Assembly: GCA_015232455.1 (NCBI GenBank)
Contig: JADFZQ010000001.1
Span: forward strand, 434,001 to 498,000
From: Desulfamplus sp.
GTDB lineage: Bacteria; Desulfobacterota; Desulfobacteria; Desulfobacterales; Desulfobacteraceae
Direction of reading: 5' to 3'
Length of the DNA: 64,000 nt
Part shown: positions 45,586 to 54,058 of the stretch, in pieces
How the letters are laid out: every line of letters begins with the position of its first letter
How positions within the stretch are numbered: the stretch's first letter is position 1
Translations under genes and position numbers: made by a program
The notes under the pieces: generated by a model
Told to the model about the DNA's origin: nothing
Seen by the model: the letters and a program-made list of their open reading frames with translations, nothing else
Databases searched by the model: none

Positions 45586-47406
45586 TTATTCATTTGAGCT
45601 TTTAAGTTGTTCTAACTCTTCCCACCTTGCATAAAGGGAATCAACCTCTTCTTGTGCTTTTTGAAGTGAAATACACACTTTAGCCAGCTCTTCAGGATTG
45701 CCCATAATCTCAGGCTCACCTGTTTGTGCCTGAATAGCTGTAAGTTCAGACTCTGCTTTTAGAATCTTATCCTCAATCTGGCTCAACTCAAATTTATGCT
45801 TATACGAAAAAGTTTGGGTATTTTTCTTTTCTTTTGTTTTTTCTTTAGAACTTAATTCAGAGTTAGATGGCAATTGTTTCTCTTTTAACTCATTTTTTTG
45901 TTGATTTAAGCACTGTCTATAATCGGCAAATATGCCAGAGCCTCCTTTTCCATCAAAATGTAGAATAGAGTTACAAACCCTATCCATTAAAAATCGATCG
46001 TGCGAAACTAATACGACAGCTCCAGCAAATTCAAGCAAACTCTCTTCAAGCACCTCAAGAGATGGAATATCAAGATCATTTGTTGGCTCATCAAGAAGTA
46101 AAATATCAGCAGGCTGAAGCATCAAATTGGCAATAAGAATTCTTGCCTTTTCTCCGCCAGAAAGGCGTCTAATCGGCAAACTCAACTGACTTGGCGTAAA
46201 TAGAAATTTTTTTGCCCAAGAGACAACGTGAAGGCTTCTATTCTTGTAAATTACTGACTCTCCAGCAGGACTTAAGGCATCTTTTAGCGTCATATCAGGG
46301 TCTAACGTTGTTCTATTTTGATCAAAAACTGCTATTTTTAAATTTTCAGCCCTGTTTACAATGCCGCTATCTGGAGCTATTCTATTCTCAAGAATAGTCA
46401 TAAATGTGGTCTTTCCACTACCATTTTCACCCATAAGACCAAGTCTTGTTCCCGGCATGAGCTTAAGGTTAATATTTTCAAATAATTTCTTTCCATTAAT
46501 AGACTTGGAGACATCTTTACAGATTAAAAGCTGCTTTGTTTTACGTTCAGTTGAGTCAAAATCAATATTAACTGTTCCTGTCTGACGGTTTCTGTTTCGT
46601 ATCATCGAAAGTTCAAGCCTCAATTTTTCTGCCTGATCAATTCTATATTTTGCCTTTGTTGTCCTTGCCTTTGCCCCTTGATGCAGCCACTCTGTCTCAC
46701 GCCTCATCTTATTTGAGAGTATCTCTTCTTGCTTTAATTGGGCTTCTAAAAAACTCTGCCTATATTCTGAAAATTTTATATAGCCACCATTTAATGTAAG
46801 CAATCCTTCAGGATAGCATTTTCCAAGCTCAACGATCCTTTGGCAAACATTTTCAAGAAAAGCTCTGTCATGGCTTACAACTACAGATGCAAATTTGGAA
46901 TTTTTAAGAATCTCCTCAAGCCACAAAATGCCTTTTATATCTAAATGGTTAGTAGGCTCATCAAGAAGCAAAATATCTGGCTCAAGACAGAGAGAGCGAG
47001 CAATGGCAACCCTTTTGTGCCACCCACCAGAGAGCTGAGAACATTTTAAATGCTCATTTTCAAAGCCACATTTACCCATAATACGTTTTACTCTAAAGTA
47101 TCGTTCTTGATCATCAATATCTTCATCTAACAGACCATCAAAGAGTGTCTGTTCAACTGTTTTATCTGGATTTAGGCGATCTTCTTGAGGTAGATAAACT
47201 AATTTTGTGAACTGTTTTAAATATTTTTCACCAGAATCTGCTGTGGCTTCCCCTGCTATCAATCGCAAAAGGGTAGATTTTCCACTGCCATTTCCGCCAA
47301 TGAGTCCGAGACGCTCATCTGCTTTGATGTTTAAGGAGAGGTCTTCAAATAGAGCCTCTTCACCATAAGTTTTGTAAATTGATCTGTAGCTGAATAAAAG
47401 GGTCAT
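45586..47406 (-). CDS. uup: ABC-F family ATPase (Uup-like)
   Basis: 606 residues. Two ABC cassettes: Walker A GGNGSGKSTLL (about 37-47), signature LSGGWHKRVAIARSL and Walker B ILLDEPTNHLDI, then GENGSGKTTFM (about 327-337), LSGGEKARILIANL and ILLDEPTNDLDI. A linker helix pair lies between them. The C-terminus is a Lys/Glu-rich region and coiled coil (about 510-606), like the Uup C-terminal domain. There are no membrane segments. ABC-F proteins act on ribosomes or on DNA structures; Uup type is inferred from the C-terminal coil. An AAACAATGTTTATC motif lies 43 bases upstream of the start. Confidence 0.88.
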   Translation of the reverse strand: MTLLFSYRSIYKTYGEEALFEDLSLNIKADERLGLIGGNGSGKSTLLRLIAGEATADSGEKYLKQFTKLVYLPQEDRLNPDKTVEQTLFDGLLDEDIDDQERYFRVKRIMGKCGFENEHLKCSQLSGGWHKRVAIARSLCLEPDILLLDEPTNHLDIKGILWLEEILKNSKFASVVVSHDRAFLENVCQRIVELGKCYPEGLLTLNGGYIKFSEYRQSFLEAQLKQEEILSNKMRRETEWLHQGAKARTTKAKYRIDQAEKLRLELSMIRNRNRQTGTVNIDFDSTERKTKQLLICKDVSKSINGKKLFENINLKLMPGTRLGLMGENGSGKTTFMTILENRIAPDSGIVNRAENLKIAVFDQNRTTLDPDMTLKDALSPAGESVIYKNRSLHVVSWAKKFLFTPSQLSLPIRRLSGGEKARILIANLMLQPADILLLDEPTNDLDIPSLEVLEESLLEFAGAVVLVSHDRFLMDRVCNSILHFDGKGGSGIFADYRQCLNQQKNELKEKQLPSNSELSSKEKTKEKKNTQTFSYKHKFELSQIEDKILKAESELTAIQAQTGEPEIMGNPEELAKVCISLQKAQEEVDSLYARWEELEQLKSSNE

Positions 47407-47588
47407 AGATATGTTCGCTTTAAATTATAATATGTGGTGCAACAGATAAAACAATGTTTATCGTAGAAATTAATAAACGGCAAACTATTATGATGTTATA
47501 AACCTTGTCAAGACGTAATTAAATTACCATTATATGTGTCAATTTAGATGTTGGTAGGTATATCTTAACTTAAGGAGCTATTTGCTTA
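47407..47588. other. Left part of a 369-base intergenic gap
   Basis: Between the divergent uup and yjbQ genes. It holds the motif AAACAATGTTTATC at 47449-47462, also found upstream of the aldehyde oxidoreductase operon. Otherwise AT-rich with no gene seen. The palindromic element at 47589-47724 fills the right part. Confidence 0.4.
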
Positions 47589-47724
47589 TATAGCTTTCCA
47601 GATAATTATTTTGCCCCTCCCCAGCCATCCCCAAGGGGAGTGAGTAATTATTTCCCCCTCTCCATTGGGGAGGCGGCGGGATGCGGCAACAGGAACTGGC
47701 AATTTATTTATCTGGAATACTATA
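47589..47724. repeat. MITE-like 136-bp palindromic element
   Basis: Long terminal inverted repeats: TATAG, three bases, TCCAGATAAT, then TTTTGCC on the left (from 47589), matched by the complement on the right (GGCAATTTATTTATCTGGA to CTATA, ending 47724). The inside is much more G+C-rich than its surroundings, with CCCC/GGGG blocks that also pair. It encodes no protein. The form is that of a miniature inverted-repeat element. Confidence 0.6.
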
Positions 47725-47775
47725 GTTGAAGATGGCTAATTTTTTAATACTTTTAGATAATTGAAGGTAACTATC

Positions 47776-48192
47776 ATGAAACATTATAGAAAAGAGATTT
47801 TCCTTGAAGTTCCAACAAGACGTGCATTTATTAATATCACCCCACAAGTTGAGGCAATTTTAAGAGAAAGTGGTATAAAAAACGGGCTGCTTCTGTGCAA
47901 TGCTATGCACATTACAGCGTCAGTTTTTATAAATGATGATGAATCTGGTCTTCACCATGATTATGATGTGTGGTTAGAAAAAATAGCTCCGCATGAGCCA
48001 GTCTCTCAATATCGTCATAACGGCTATGAAGACAACGCAGATGCCCATATAAAGAGGCAGATAATGGGGCGTGAGGTTGTTGTTGCAGTTACTGATGGAA
48101 AACTTGACTTTGGAACTTGGGAGCGTATATTTTACGGCGAATTTGATGGCAGAAGAAAAAAACGAGTTCTTGTGAAAATTATTGGTGAGTAA
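47776..48192 (+). CDS. YjbQ-family (secondary thiamine-phosphate synthase-type) protein
   Basis: 138 residues from the ATG at 47776; a TTG at 47761 is in frame but AAGG (47763-47766) serves the ATG better. YjbQ motifs: [20 protein letters not shown] (about 22-41), [17 protein letters not shown] (about 46-62), [13 protein letters not shown] (about 87-99), and [16 protein letters not shown] (about 109-124). The real role of the family is uncertain; weak thiamine-phosphate synthase activity has been reported. It precedes the HtrA protease gene by 61 bases. Confidence 0.85.
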   Translation: MKHYRKEIFLEVPTRRAFINITPQVEAILRESGIKNGLLLCNAMHITASVFINDDESGLHHDYDVWLEKIAPHEPVSQYRHNGYEDNADAHIKRQIMGREVVVAVTDGKLDFGTWERIFYGEFDGRRKKRVLVKIIGE

Positions 48193-48253
48193 AAAAGTTA
48201 TTATAGAAGATTGTAAATGGTTATTGAAAAAATGTCTGTTCAAGGAGATTTAT

Positions 48254-49738
48254 ATGAAAAGTTCAATTAATGTATTAGATAGATTTGAAAATATTTATAG
48301 AAAACAATTTGTATTTAAACATATTAATATGGTTTGGTTTATGGTTATGGTGCTTTGCTTTACAGCATTGCCAGATATTTCATTTCCAAAATCAGTTCCT
48401 ATGGTTCCAGCAACTTTTAGCGATATTGCTGACGAGGCAAGACCTGCTGTTGTAAATATACGAACGACAAAAAACATAAGAGGTGGTGGTCGAGTGTTTA
48501 ATCACTTCTTTGGTCAACCTTTTGGTGGAGACGAGATGTTCCGTCAATTCATGGAACCTTTTATGCAGCAACAACCAAAACAGCATGAGCAAAACAGCTT
48601 AGGCTCTGGTTTTATTGTAAGTCCTGAAGGCTACATTGTAACTAACAACCATGTTATTGAAGGTGCAGACAGTATAAGCGTAAAGATGTATGATAATAAA
48701 GAGTATAGTGCAAAATTAGTTGGTCGTGATCCTAAGACTGATCTTGCATTGATTAAAATAGATGCAAAAGGTCTTACCTCTCTTAAACTTGGGAACTCTT
48801 CTGATTTAAAGGTTGGAACATGGGTTGTGGCAATTGGAAGTCCATTTGGTCTTGAGCAGACTGTTACTGCTGGTATTGTCAGTGCTAAGGGAAGAATTCT
48901 TGGCTCTGGTCCCTATGATGATTTCATACAAACCGATGCCTCAATCAACCCGGGTAACAGCGGAGGACCTCTTCTTAACCTTGAAGGAGAGGTAATTGGA
49001 ATAAATACGGCTATAATACAATCTGGTCAGGGAATTGGTTTTGCAATTCCTTCTGACCTTGCAAGAGGAATTGTTGAGCAACTTAAGAGTTCAGGTCAAG
49101 TTACACGAGGCTGGCTTGGCGTTGCAATTCAAGATATTACACCAGAACTTGCCGAATATTATGGCATTACAAATCGTGAAGGTGCATTAGTTGGGACAGT
49201 CTATAAGGATCACCCAGCAGACAAGGCAGGAATAAGAGCGGGTGATATGATAATAAAAGTTAATGATAATCCTGTGAAATCAAGTCGAGATCTCTCATCT
49301 TCTATTGCAGGACATGCTGTTGGAGAAAAAGTTGATATTACCTTTATCCGTGATGGACAGGTGAAAACAGTTAAAGTTACACTCACAAAACGAAATGACT
49401 CTGAGCAGTTTGAGCAATCCTTATCTCAATCTCAATCAGAAGACGGGCAATTTGATGAATTGGGTATGAATTTAACTGCTATTAATGATGAGATTGCTTC
49501 AAGATTTGGCTATGATCCAAGAGCAAGAGGTCTTGTTGTTATTGACATTGAGCCTGACAGCAAAGCTGCGGTTTCTGGTATTAGGGTTGGAGATGTTTTA
49601 AGAGAGGTAAATCACAGACCTGTTGAAAATATAAATCAGTATAACTCTATCTTGAGGCAGACTCAAAAAGGGGCTTCTCTTCAGTTGCTTTTTATAAGAG
49701 GAAATGCAAGTTTTATAGCTGTAAGGCTTGTTAAATAG
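48254..49738 (+). CDS. degP: DegP/HtrA-type periplasmic serine protease with two PDZ domains
   Basis: 494 residues from the ATG at 48254, with AAGGAG at 48243-48248; an upstream in-frame start at 48182 would overlap yjbQ and is rejected. It has an N-terminal hydrophobic signal or anchor (about 24-40). The protease domain has its triad in [10 protein letters not shown] (His), KTDLALIKI (Asp) and [11 protein letters not shown] (Ser). Two PDZ domains follow (about 285-375 and 400-490). It degrades or refolds damaged envelope proteins. It is the last chromosomal-type gene before the cassette array. Confidence 0.93.
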   Translation: MKSSINVLDRFENIYRKQFVFKHINMVWFMVMVLCFTALPDISFPKSVPMVPATFSDIADEARPAVVNIRTTKNIRGGGRVFNHFFGQPFGGDEMFRQFMEPFMQQQPKQHEQNSLGSGFIVSPEGYIVTNNHVIEGADSISVKMYDNKEYSAKLVGRDPKTDLALIKIDAKGLTSLKLGNSSDLKVGTWVVAIGSPFGLEQTVTAGIVSAKGRILGSGPYDDFIQTDASINPGNSGGPLLNLEGEVIGINTAIIQSGQGIGFAIPSDLARGIVEQLKSSGQVTRGWLGVAIQDITPELAEYYGITNREGALVGTVYKDHPADKAGIRAGDMIIKVNDNPVKSSRDLSSSIAGHAVGEKVDITFIRDGQVKTVKVTLTKRNDSEQFEQSLSQSQSEDGQFDELGMNLTAINDEIASRFGYDPRARGLVVIDIEPDSKAAVSGIRVGDVLREVNHRPVENINQYNSILRQTQKGASLQLLFIRGNASFIAVRLVK

Positions 49739-49991
49739 TTTAACCTCTTAGAGCCTGTTTAAAGGTTATCTGTAACGTTTAAGCATTGTTGCGATTAAAG
49801 ATATATAAACCGTGATTTCAGAAGCGAAGGTTTGTCTTTGATAGATTTGCATCAGACACTTTAACTAAAAACTAAAAGCCGAGTATATCAACCCTGAAAA
49901 ATATTCTGATTATAACGGTTTTGCAATGCTTGATATTTTACAGGATAGGTTAAGTTCTCTATCACTCTCAATAATGCTTTTTAATAACATT
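49739..49991. other. Intergenic stretch before the cassette array
   Basis: No gene and no integrase. No clear attI or integrase promoter could be recognised. It is the left shoulder of the array; the repeat at 49992-50137 follows. Confidence 0.4.
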
Positions 49992-50137
49992 CCCTGATAA
50001 TAGTTCTAAAATCAACTTATCAGGGAAAATTGACCTGATAAGTTAGGATTTAGGGTGTTATCAAGGAAATGTCTCATTGATAATATGGAATTTAAGGTAT
50101 TATCAGGTAAGAATGACCTGATAATCAATGGTTAGGC
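49992..50137 (+). repeat. Multi-hairpin repeat, copy 1 (ends in an attC-like GTTAGGC)
   Basis: It contains three stem-loops built on the same half site: CCCTGATAA (49992-50000) with TTATCAGGG (50017-50025), a central TTATCAA/TTGATAA hairpin, and TTATCAGGT (50100-50108) with ACCTGATAA (50116-50124). It ends with GTTAGGC (50131-50137), nine bases before the first cassette ATG. Copy 2 is at 52967-53112; the last about 120 bases are about 90 percent identical. Confidence 0.75.
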
Positions 50138-50146
50138 AATTTTGCC

Positions 50147-50638
50147 ATGAGTAATTTTGTATCACTAATTATAGGCATAGTAAGCAGCTTGGTAGCCACA
50201 GCTGTTTTTATCGTACTTTCTGAATTTTTCCGTCGTATTGTTTTACCGTGGTATGAGGACAAGATTTACCGAGGTGTCAGGATTGACGGCGAGTGGCGAA
50301 TAAAGTCGGTAGATGGAAAAGCGGTTGACCCAAAAGATGCGACGCTCACATCAAAGTTCACGCTTCACCAAAAAGGAGAGAAAGTCATGGGGCAATATTT
50401 TCACGGCGGCGTTGATGAGAAGGACGAGGTTTATTTAGTCACAGGCCATATACGAGATGGCTATTTGTCCTTGATTAGCGAGCCAAAGTCTCGGCGGTCT
50501 ATTGATGCCGGAGTTGGCCTGTATCACATCAGATACGATGGTTCCAAGTTACAGTTATTGGGAGCACTGACATATATTGTCAATCACGGAGAGGTTGAGA
50601 CCCAGAAAATGATGTGCTATGAGTTACAAGTTGCCTAA
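50147..50638 (+). CDS. Membrane-anchored beta-rich protein of unknown function (cassette 1)
   Basis: 163 residues. One N-terminal membrane helix (about 4-28, VSLIIGIVSSLVATAVFIVL) is followed by a soluble part predicted as a string of beta strands: DGEWRIKSVDG, ATLTSKFTLHQKGEKVMGQY, EVYLVTGHIRDGYLSLIS, and GVGLYHIRYDGSKLQLLGAL. A small barrel on a membrane anchor recalls the layout of beta-barrel membrane effectors such as Cap15 of CBASS, but with one helix rather than two and no cyclase beside it, so this is only a comparison. There is no ribosome site; the start codon lies nine bases after the recombination-type GTTAGGC. Its stop is inside the GCCTAAC of the next attC. Confidence 0.6.
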   Translation: MSNFVSLIIGIVSSLVATAVFIVLSEFFRRIVLPWYEDKIYRGVRIDGEWRIKSVDGKAVDPKDATLTSKFTLHQKGEKVMGQYFHGGVDEKDEVYLVTGHIRDGYLSLISEPKSRRSIDAGVGLYHIRYDGSKLQLLGALTYIVNHGEVETQKMMCYELQVA

Positions 50639-50758
50639 CCATAGTGCTGCAGCGAACCGCCCCCCCGCTGGGCAGTCGGACGGTTCGGGTAATTTGTTCG
50701 CGACTGTTGCAGCCGACCGGGCGTTTCCGGCGGCGATCGCTGAGCTTGGTCGTTATAT
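50633..50758 (+). other. attC recombination site 1
   Basis: GCCTAAC (50633-50639) overlapping the stop of cassette 1, then an imperfect, G+C-rich dyad (GCAGCGAACCG with CGATCGCTGAGC near the ends), closing with CGTTATAT (50751-50758). Length 126, like long attC sites. Confidence 0.75.
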
Positions 50759-50810
50759 ATCGTTTAAATAAGGATAATCTGCAGCAATAAAGAAAGCTGA
50801 ATTAGAAAGA

Positions 50811-51014
50811 ATGAATGATATGTGGATAAATGGAGCAACAATAGCAGAAATTCAAAGACAGTTTGACAAGTATGATGACTATTGGGAGATCAACGATTAC
50901 AACTTTCTTGGTAAAAAAAAGATGGTCTCAAATCGAACTAACAAAATTGTTGAGTCTAAATCTCTTTCAGAGTGCCAGAAAATTCGCAAAGAAACCAAAG
51001 AATCGTGGTGCTAA
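50811..51014 (+). CDS. Truncated hypothetical protein at a cassette junction
   Basis: 67 residues in this frame. The part DDYWEINDYNFLGKKKMVSN to SLSECQKIRKETKE looks like a conserved small unknown family, but the reading then stops three codons later (SWC). The next bases begin the body of a PIN toxin in another frame. The coherent frame also runs about 12 codons upstream of the ATG without a start. I read this as a gene piece cut and joined to the toxin gene. Confidence 0.45.
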   Translation: MNDMWINGATIAEIQRQFDKYDDYWEINDYNFLGKKKMVSNRTNKIVESKSLSECQKIRKETKESWC

Positions 51015-51321
51015 TTTGCTGGCACCTTATTCAATTCATTGGGAAATCGGAAACGCATTTTCAGCAATGCTAAAACGCCATCGTATATCCCTTGCTGATG
51101 CCCAGAAAGCAATAGCTGTGTATAAACAAATTCCAATACGGTTAGTTGATGTTGAGCTTGAAGAAACACTGTCGATAGTTAATAATCTTAACATTTATGC
51201 TTATGATTCCTATTTAATCAGGTGTTCACAAAAATATGATGCTCCTCTGCTCTCTTTAGATTCAGGATTATTAAGAGCAGCCAAACAACTTAATATAAAA
51301 GTTATTGAGGTGGTAAAATGA
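50863..51321 (+). pseudogene. PIN-domain toxin lacking its N-terminus
   Basis: The open frame is 152 residues, but only from about residue 48 (GANLLAPYSIHWEIGNAF) does it look like a PIN toxin, through KRHRISLADAQKA, IPIRLVDVELE, IYAYDSYLIRCSQ and APLLSLDSGLLRAAK. The first 47 residues are translated from a different gene's sequence. The missing part holds the first essential Asp and strand of the PIN fold, so nuclease activity is doubtful. It overlaps its Phd-type antitoxin by an ATGA. Confidence 0.65.
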
Positions 51322-51536
51322 TTTATACCTGTTCACAAGCTCGTCAGAAGCTGTCACAAGTTTTAGATGAGGCACTAAAAGAAGGTGAAGTAAGGATTAA
51401 GCGGAAAGACGGACAGATTTTTATAATAAAGAGTGAACCTAAAATTGAATCCCCATTTGATGTTTCAGGAGTAGATTTAAATATAAGTGCTGGAGAAATC
51501 TTGCAGTTTATTCAAGAAAGCCGCAAATATTTATAA
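51318..51536 (+). CDS. Phd/YefM-type antitoxin
   Basis: 72 residues beginning MIYTCSQARQKLSQVLDEAL, the classic Phd/YefM N-terminus that binds DNA, followed by GEVRIKRKDGQIFIIKSEPK. The C-terminal 25 residues (GVDLNISAGEILQFIQESR) would wrap the toxin. It overlaps the truncated PIN gene by four bases. With the toxin broken, the antitoxin may remain as an addiction-neutralising or regulatory relic. Confidence 0.8.
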   Translation: MIYTCSQARQKLSQVLDEALKEGEVRIKRKDGQIFIIKSEPKIESPFDVSGVDLNISAGEILQFIQESRKYL

Positions 51537-51625
51537 CCCAGCGTTTTAGGGGAAAGTTCTACGGCGGAGTTTCCCTACTCTTCATTCGGACTCGCTGAAC
51601 CTCGCCGTTGGAGTTACCGTTAGCC
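51531..51625 (+). other. attC recombination site 2
   Basis: It starts at TTATAAC (51531-51537) over the antitoxin stop, contains CCAGCGTTTTAGG and TCGCTGAACCTC as paired inner boxes, and ends CGTTAGCC (51618-51625). The R boxes deviate from consensus, so it may be weak. Confidence 0.6.
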
Positions 51626-51714
51626 TATATATGTTTTGTTAATATTTATGTAATAGTTTAATATAAAGCACAAAAAAGTAAAACGTGACTTAAATAGATA
51701 TTAAAGGAATTCTT

Positions 51715-51978
51715 ATGGGGACAATGATTACAATTAGAAAACTTGATGAATTTGCAATTGAATGGATAAATCAAAAAGCAAAACTGCAAGGCGTAGATTT
51801 AGAAGATATAATCGTTCAGCTTATTTATGAGAAGGTACGGTCAAGTGAAATAAAAAAAGAATTGATAGAATATAATGATCTGGATTCATTAGCCGGCACA
51901 TGGAGTAAAAAAGAATTTGACGATTTTTTTGAGACAACTGACAAATTCAATCAGGTAGATGAAAGTTTATGGAAATAG
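51715..51978 (+). CDS. VapB/FitA-like antitoxin
   Basis: 87 residues. The start MITIRKLDEFAIEWINQKAK resembles a ribbon-helix-helix of the FitA/VapB kind, followed by an acidic C-terminal half (SLAGTWSKKEFDDFFETTDK) of the sort that blocks PIN toxins. AAGGA stands seven bases before the ATG. It overlaps the PIN toxin ATG by ten bases. Confidence 0.8.
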   Translation: MGTMITIRKLDEFAIEWINQKAKLQGVDLEDIIVQLIYEKVRSSEIKKELIEYNDLDSLAGTWSKKEFDDFFETTDKFNQVDESLWK

Positions 51979-52388
51979 CTGATATTCTAATTGATACTAA
52001 TGCTTATGCTTCATTCAAGAAAGGTAAAGTTGAATCTATTGAAATTATAAGATATTCTTCTTTCATTGGTCTTAATTCTGTTGTTCTTGGTGAATTATTA
52101 GCAGGCTTTGCTGTGGGTAATCGGGAATCACGGAACAAGTTAGAATTGGAAGAGTTTTTAAAATCTCCCCGTGTTAGATTTTTAATAATTGATAATGAAA
52201 CGGCAAAACATTATGCAGCCATATATAAAGAGTTGAGGCAAAAAGGAAGACCAATTCCTACTAATGATTTGTGGATTGCAGCAACAGCGATGCAATATAA
52301 TCTGACCATTTTTACCTATGATGAGCATTTTAAAACTATTGAAGGAATACGTATTGCTAAATCTTTAACAGATTTGCTTCATTCATGA
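51969..52388 (+). CDS. vapC: VapC PIN-domain ribonuclease toxin
   Basis: 139 residues with the full set of acidic residues: Asp9 in LIDTNAYA, Glu42 in VVLGELLAG, Asp100 in PTNDLWIAATA and Asp118 in TYDEHF. PIN toxins of this kind cut tRNA or rRNA and are held by the antitoxin encoded just upstream. This is the only intact toxin-antitoxin pair in the window. Its stop is six bases before the GCCTAAC of attC 3. Confidence 0.9.
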   Translation: MEIADILIDTNAYASFKKGKVESIEIIRYSSFIGLNSVVLGELLAGFAVGNRESRNKLELEEFLKSPRVRFLIIDNETAKHYAAIYKELRQKGRPIPTNDLWIAATAMQYNLTIFTYDEHFKTIEGIRIAKSLTDLLHS

Positions 52389-52393
52389 GTTGT

Positions 52394-52460
52394 GCCTAAC
52401 CAAACGCTGCACCAAACCACGCAGGATGTGAGCGGCAATCATGGAGTTGTTGGGGCTTGT
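52394..52460 (+). other. attC site 3, left half only
   Basis: A perfect GCCTAAC (52394-52400) and an AACGCTGCACC box follow the toxin gene, as in the other sites, but no matching right end is visible nearby. The first perfect complement (GTTAGGC) is at 53106-53112, at the end of the multi-hairpin repeat, 700 bases on. Confidence 0.5.
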
Positions 52461-52517
52461 CTGGTGAGCTTATAGTTGTGGAGTTGTAGGACGTTGTTTG
52501 ACATTTAAAGGAGGGGG

Positions 52518-52724
52518 TTGAATATACTCATAACTAATAAAGAATATGATAAAATGATGGAAAATTACAATTTTGAGGATTTTCCAGAAATCATAAGCGA
52601 ACTCCGTGAAGGTGTTATTGATAAATTTGCAAACCATTCAGAGCCATCAGAAAATAAATTAGTTGCAAATCGTCCTAATAGCAAATCGTTAGAGTTTGCA
52701 AGTGAGTTTTGGGGAGCTTACTAA
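52518..52724 (+). CDS. Small acidic hypothetical protein
   Basis: 68 residues, TTG start with AAAGGAGG in front; an internal ATG at 52554 is an alternative. The sequence NYNFEDFPEIISELREGVID and the end KSLEFASEFWGAY are antitoxin-like in size and charge, but no family was recognised. It is followed directly by a frameshifted remnant. Confidence 0.4.
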   Translation: MNILITNKEYDKMMENYNFEDFPEIISELREGVIDKFANHSEPSENKLVANRPNSKSLEFASEFWGAY

Positions 52725-52873
52725 TTGAACGGATTAGATGACAATATTGTGATTGTAGATGGTTGAAAAATGTTGCTATTCTTAATGATAAAAAACAAAT
52801 GAGCTTTCCGTTTTTTGCAGTTTCTCAAATTTGGTATTTAGCAGAAGAGCTTTGCATAAAACACAGTCAATAA
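52725..52873 (+). pseudogene. Frameshifted small-gene remnant
   Basis: A TTG immediately after the previous stop opens NGLDDNIVIVDG, which ends at a TGA. In another frame the text continues as a coherent LKNVAILNDKKQMSFPFFAV, then SQIWYLAEELCIKHSQ and a stop at 52873. One frameshift near 52763 would join them into a protein of about 50 residues. Family not recognised. Confidence 0.4.
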
Positions 52874-52966
52874 AATAAACCGAATGGAATACTGAGGATT
52901 ATGGAGTTGTAGAGTTGTGGGAATTTATTTGATATTTAATGAGGTATGTTATCAAAGTATATATTG

Positions 52967-53112
52967 CCCTGATAACAGCCTATTGTAGTTATTATCAGGG
53001 CAGATTGATCTGATAAGTTGGTATTTAGGGTGTTATCAAGGAAATCTTTCCTTGATAATATGGAATTTAATGTATTATCAGGTAAGAATGACCTGATAAT
53101 CAATGGTTAGGC
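52967..53112 (+). repeat. Multi-hairpin repeat, copy 2 (ends in an attC-like GTTAGGC)
   Basis: Second copy of the element at 49992-50137. The three hairpins are kept by compensating changes: CCCTGATAA with TTATCAGGG, a perfect TTATCAAGGAAA with TTTCCTTGATAA, and TTATCAGGT with ACCTGATAA. It ends with GTTAGGC (53106-53112), 24 bases before the next cassette start. Confidence 0.75.
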
Positions 53113-53136
53113 TTTTAATGATAAGGAATACTCTTT

Positions 53137-53943
53137 ATGGAATTTAGTGGATGTAATTTTTGTTTGCCTGTGTTTTTCCATCAATACTTTTTAGTTGATG
53201 GGCACACTGAAAAAACAAACAACGCTACTTTAACATTTTTTAAGTATAATAACAGACGTTATATGGTAACATGCCTGCATGTCATTGATATTTTGGATGA
53301 AAAAAGAGATAAAACAAACGATTATTGGCATACACTATCTCTCAGTTTAGGACGCACTTTTTTACAGTTATCGGATATGGATCATTCCGACCCGACAAAG
53401 AGAAAAGATGTTTTTAGAAAAATAACAGAAAATTTTGGAGAAGAACAGGTAGATATAGTCATTGCACCTATTGATGATATCCGCTGGTCTTGGATACAAT
53501 CTGAAAAATTGAAACAAACAATTGATTTAGATAACTGGATTGCTCCAAAATGGGCTGATATGGATATGGGATCAGTATTTGGTTATCCAACAAAGCACAA
53601 ATCTCAAAAAGGCGATTATGTGGCATCGCCATGTGTAACTATTTTTGCCGAGATAGTGAGCAATCTAAATGAAAATTCAAATCAAATTACATTGTTCAGC
53701 ACCCTTGAAAAACCTCATGGCTATTATTTTAGCGGGATAAGCGGAGGACCAATTTTCGTTTCATCTGATGAAGATAGGCGATATCCAATAGGTATTGTGT
53801 ATGAAGGTCAGCCTGGAAGTCCGAAAGATTTGACTACGGAAGAATCTGAGCAGTCCATTTTCTCAGAAAATGACATTTTAATTAAAGGTTTTGTTCTAAC
53901 TCCTGACATTTTTTCAACATGGATTGAGCGTGCTGGGTTGTAA
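53137..53943 (+). CDS. Trypsin-fold serine protease, stand-alone (cassette)
   Basis: 268 residues. The catalytic triad can be placed as His48 in MVTCLHVID, Asp106 in QVDIVIAPID and Ser202 in FSGISGGPIFVS. No signal peptide or membrane helix, so it is probably cytoplasmic, unlike DegP. No PDZ or other partner domain. Stand-alone cytoplasmic trypsin-like proteases occur in several bacterial conflict systems, which fits the cassette setting, but its substrate is unknown. Its stop is followed by the GCCTAAC of attC 4. Confidence 0.75.
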   Translation: MEFSGCNFCLPVFFHQYFLVDGHTEKTNNATLTFFKYNNRRYMVTCLHVIDILDEKRDKTNDYWHTLSLSLGRTFLQLSDMDHSDPTKRKDVFRKITENFGEEQVDIVIAPIDDIRWSWIQSEKLKQTIDLDNWIAPKWADMDMGSVFGYPTKHKSQKGDYVASPCVTIFAEIVSNLNENSNQITLFSTLEKPHGYYFSGISGGPIFVSSDEDRRYPIGIVYEGQPGSPKDLTTEESEQSIFSENDILIKGFVLTPDIFSTWIERAGL

Positions 53944-53945
53944 AA

Positions 53946-54038
53946 GCCTAACCACAGGTTGCAGCGGACGGCGGGGGCGGGTTCTCGGTCGAAGTTGTTC
54001 ATCAAAGCCCCCGCCGCCGCTGAACCTGAGCGTTATCT
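53946..54038 (+). other. attC recombination site 4
   Basis: The clearest site: GCCTAAC (53946-53952), GCAGCGG-ACGGCGGGGGC, a loop, then GCCCCCGCCG-CCGCTGAACCTG and CGTTATC (54031-54037). The two arms are near-perfect complements with the extra unpaired bases typical of attC. Confidence 0.85.
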
Positions 54039-54058
54039 GAACAATGAGGAGATCAATA

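Noticed and set aside
49739-50140. Search for an integrase gene or attI at the left of the array
   Set aside because: No tyrosine-recombinase coding region or recognisable attI was found, so the array is described as integrase-less within the window.
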